From NCBI RefSeq assembly GCF_020921035.1, contig NC_063151.1:8742001-8806000 (forward strand): DNA of 64,000 bases, read 5' to 3'. The position numbers and the translations under genes are program-made. Below, in pieces: positions 63,101-64,000 of this stretch (its first letter is position 1; each line of letters opens with the position of its first letter). The DNA comes from Rhodamnia argentea. Its lineage: Eukaryota > Streptophyta > Magnoliopsida > Myrtales > Myrtaceae. Under the pieces are notes generated by a model that made no database searches, had not been told where the DNA came from, and saw only the letters and a program-made list of their open reading frames with translations.

Positions 63101-63508
63101 TATATCTAAATTCTCAATATGATTCTAAAACCGCACGCTCTTTCACCGTTATCGAACGATAGACTATCGTCCTACACGTGTCATCGTCCCTCTTGTCAAA
63201 TTGGCACGATCAATCATAAGATCTTCTAGAGACATGTCTAAGCTCTGCTCTAACATTATACCGCATAAATAGAGATGGATTAACGATTCTCTCTCTTTTA
63301 ATGAATCAAACCAGGTTTTATGGTTGCCGACAAAGGGTGCTGCGGGACGGGGAACATCGAGGTGGCAATACTGTGCAACAAACTGACTCCGTCCACGTGC
63401 ACCGATGTGTCCGACTACGTGTTCTGGGACAGCTACCACCCCACGGAGAAAGCATACAAAACCCTAGTGGCTCCCCTCATCACTAAGTATCTCAATAAGT
63501 TCTTCTGA
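58914..63508 (+). CDS. GDSL esterase/lipase, EXL-like
   Basis: Secreted SGNH-fold hydrolase acting on lipid or ester substrates of the cell surface; closest in style to plant EXL proteins. Five exons: 58914-59193, 60534-60664, 60767-61000, 61433-61688, 63315-63508, phases agreeing, 364 residues. Signal peptide [19 protein letters not shown] after [11 protein letters not shown]. Catalytic blocks: [13 protein letters not shown] (block I, Ser), [14 protein letters not shown] (block II, Gly), [12 protein letters not shown] (block III, Asn) and DSYHPTE (block V, Asp and His). Other conserved words: [39 protein letters not shown]. Long introns 1 (1340 bp) and 4 (1626 bp) hold repeats. The start at 58914 is chosen because the signal peptide begins there. 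Confidence 0.95.
59216..59533. repeat. Fold-back element, short subfamily, copy K, in lipase intron 1
   Basis: GCGCAAAATTTCAATATAGTCATT at the left mirrors AATGTAATC..TTTCGCGC at the right. The centre has CGTTGACGTGGCG and GTGTCGGTGACTTCCGG. Same short subfamily as copy G. Confidence 0.72.
59930..60250. repeat. hAT-like MITE interrupted by a G-rich block
   Basis: Starts TTAGGGCGTGAATGATAACCATT with repeated AGAAAT/ATTTCT words (a familiar plant hAT-MITE end). The middle is replaced by the G tract and the right end is not recognisable. Confidence 0.5.
60076..60182. repeat. Near-pure G tract (about 105 bases)
   Basis: Runs of G broken only by a few C bases, with a short GC-palindromic CGGCCGCGGGCCGCGG part. 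Could form G-quadruplexes if real; its length makes a sequencing or consensus artefact likely. Located in lipase intron 1. Confidence 0.8.
61715..61862 (+). repeat. Possible tRNA-derived SINE fragment in lipase intron 4
   Basis: GTTCGAATCTC (pol III box B-like) follows a GC-rich stretch with CGGGCACTCTTCC; an upstream box A is not clear. Composition differs sharply from the AT-rich intron around it. Confidence 0.25.
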
Positions 63509-63899
63509 TTTGGGCAAGATGAGGTTCATCATGTACATCCATGGAGCTCCACCATCGCTTCGATTGAATGTCGAACGCGTCTTCCCTAGAAACCAACGTC
63601 TTCTTTTATGGCTCGAGTCGTGATTTGGATCGAGAGAATTTTATGATGTCCATCGACATTCGACAATTTCAGTCTCAATTTTTCCTGCACTAATCTTTTG
63701 TTCACTTAATATTTTTCCATGTCCATGTATGACGCCCGAATAAATACTAAATAAGTGTGATTTCTATGTTAAGAATCATTTTTTCATGTCGCCGGTGTGC
63801 CACATAAAAATCATTTTCTTTTGAGTGGGCAATAGAATGAATTGACGCAATAAGTTCCAACAATCAATCTTTAGTTGCATGCATAGCTCAAAAGCTAGG

Positions 63900-64000
63900 G
63901 GAAATTTGCCCGAAAAGCTCTAGACTTATTATACGGACAGTCAATTCAACCTTAAACCTTTTAATTTTTTCAATTCAATCATAAACTTTTGATGATATGC
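63900..64000. repeat. Fold-back element, left arm of copy L, cut by window edge
   Basis: TCTAGACTTATTATACGGACAGTCAATTCAACC followed by CCTTAAACCTTTTAATTTTTTCAATTCAATCATAAACTTTTGATG, the usual left-arm word order of the family; continues beyond the window. Confidence 0.65.

Overview
This is nuclear DNA from a higher plant. The genes have plant-type exon-intron structure and match plant families: beta-tubulin, a BRE/BRCC45 subunit, a LIN/CERBERUS U-box ligase, a cyclophilin, a PSK SIMULATOR, a thaumatin-like protein and a GDSL lipase. The gaps between genes are AT-rich and full of short fold-back repeats. The repeat style reminds me of Myrtaceae (eucalypt relatives), but that is inference from memory and only the assignment to a eudicot is firm.

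Layout. 1-3.4 kb holds a beta-tubulin gene on the minus strand that runs off the left edge. 4.7-10.3 kb holds a 13-exon BRE-like gene (minus), with an unexplained 50-codon exon-like frame just beyond its 3' end. 10.3-11.7 kb is a divergent promoter region leading into a plus-strand small nucleolar RNA locus (telo-box, TATA box, one well-formed box C/D snoRNA with 25S rRNA complementarity, and a weaker second candidate). 12.6-18.9 kb holds a 15-exon LIN-type E3 ligase gene (minus). 23.3-23.9 kb holds a two-exon cyclophilin gene (plus). 30.8-35.8 kb holds a 12-exon PSK SIMULATOR gene (plus), followed at 36.8-37.8 kb by a single-exon secreted lectin-like protein gene (plus). 49.2-51.0 kb holds a three-exon thaumatin-like gene (plus), 52.2 kb a tRNA-Leu(CAA) gene (minus), and 58.9-63.5 kb a five-exon GDSL lipase gene (plus).

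The stretches 19-23, 24-30, 38-49 and 51-58 kb are mostly repeats. There are about eleven copies of one long-inverted-repeat fold-back family, one or two other fold-back families, hAT-like MITEs, a solo LTR with a perfect 5-bp target duplication, a decayed LTR element with two LTRs and nested insertions, and a degraded plastid-type tRNA-Tyr.

The genes do not form an operon or an obvious pathway. Two otherwise normal genes (beta-tubulin and LIN) each carry a single-base frame disruption in a short G/C run. The window also contains implausible long G and A homopolymers. Together these point to residual consensus errors in the assembly as much as to real mutations. I did not find a clearly novel protein system. 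The most interesting items are the snoRNA locus and the fold-back repeat family.
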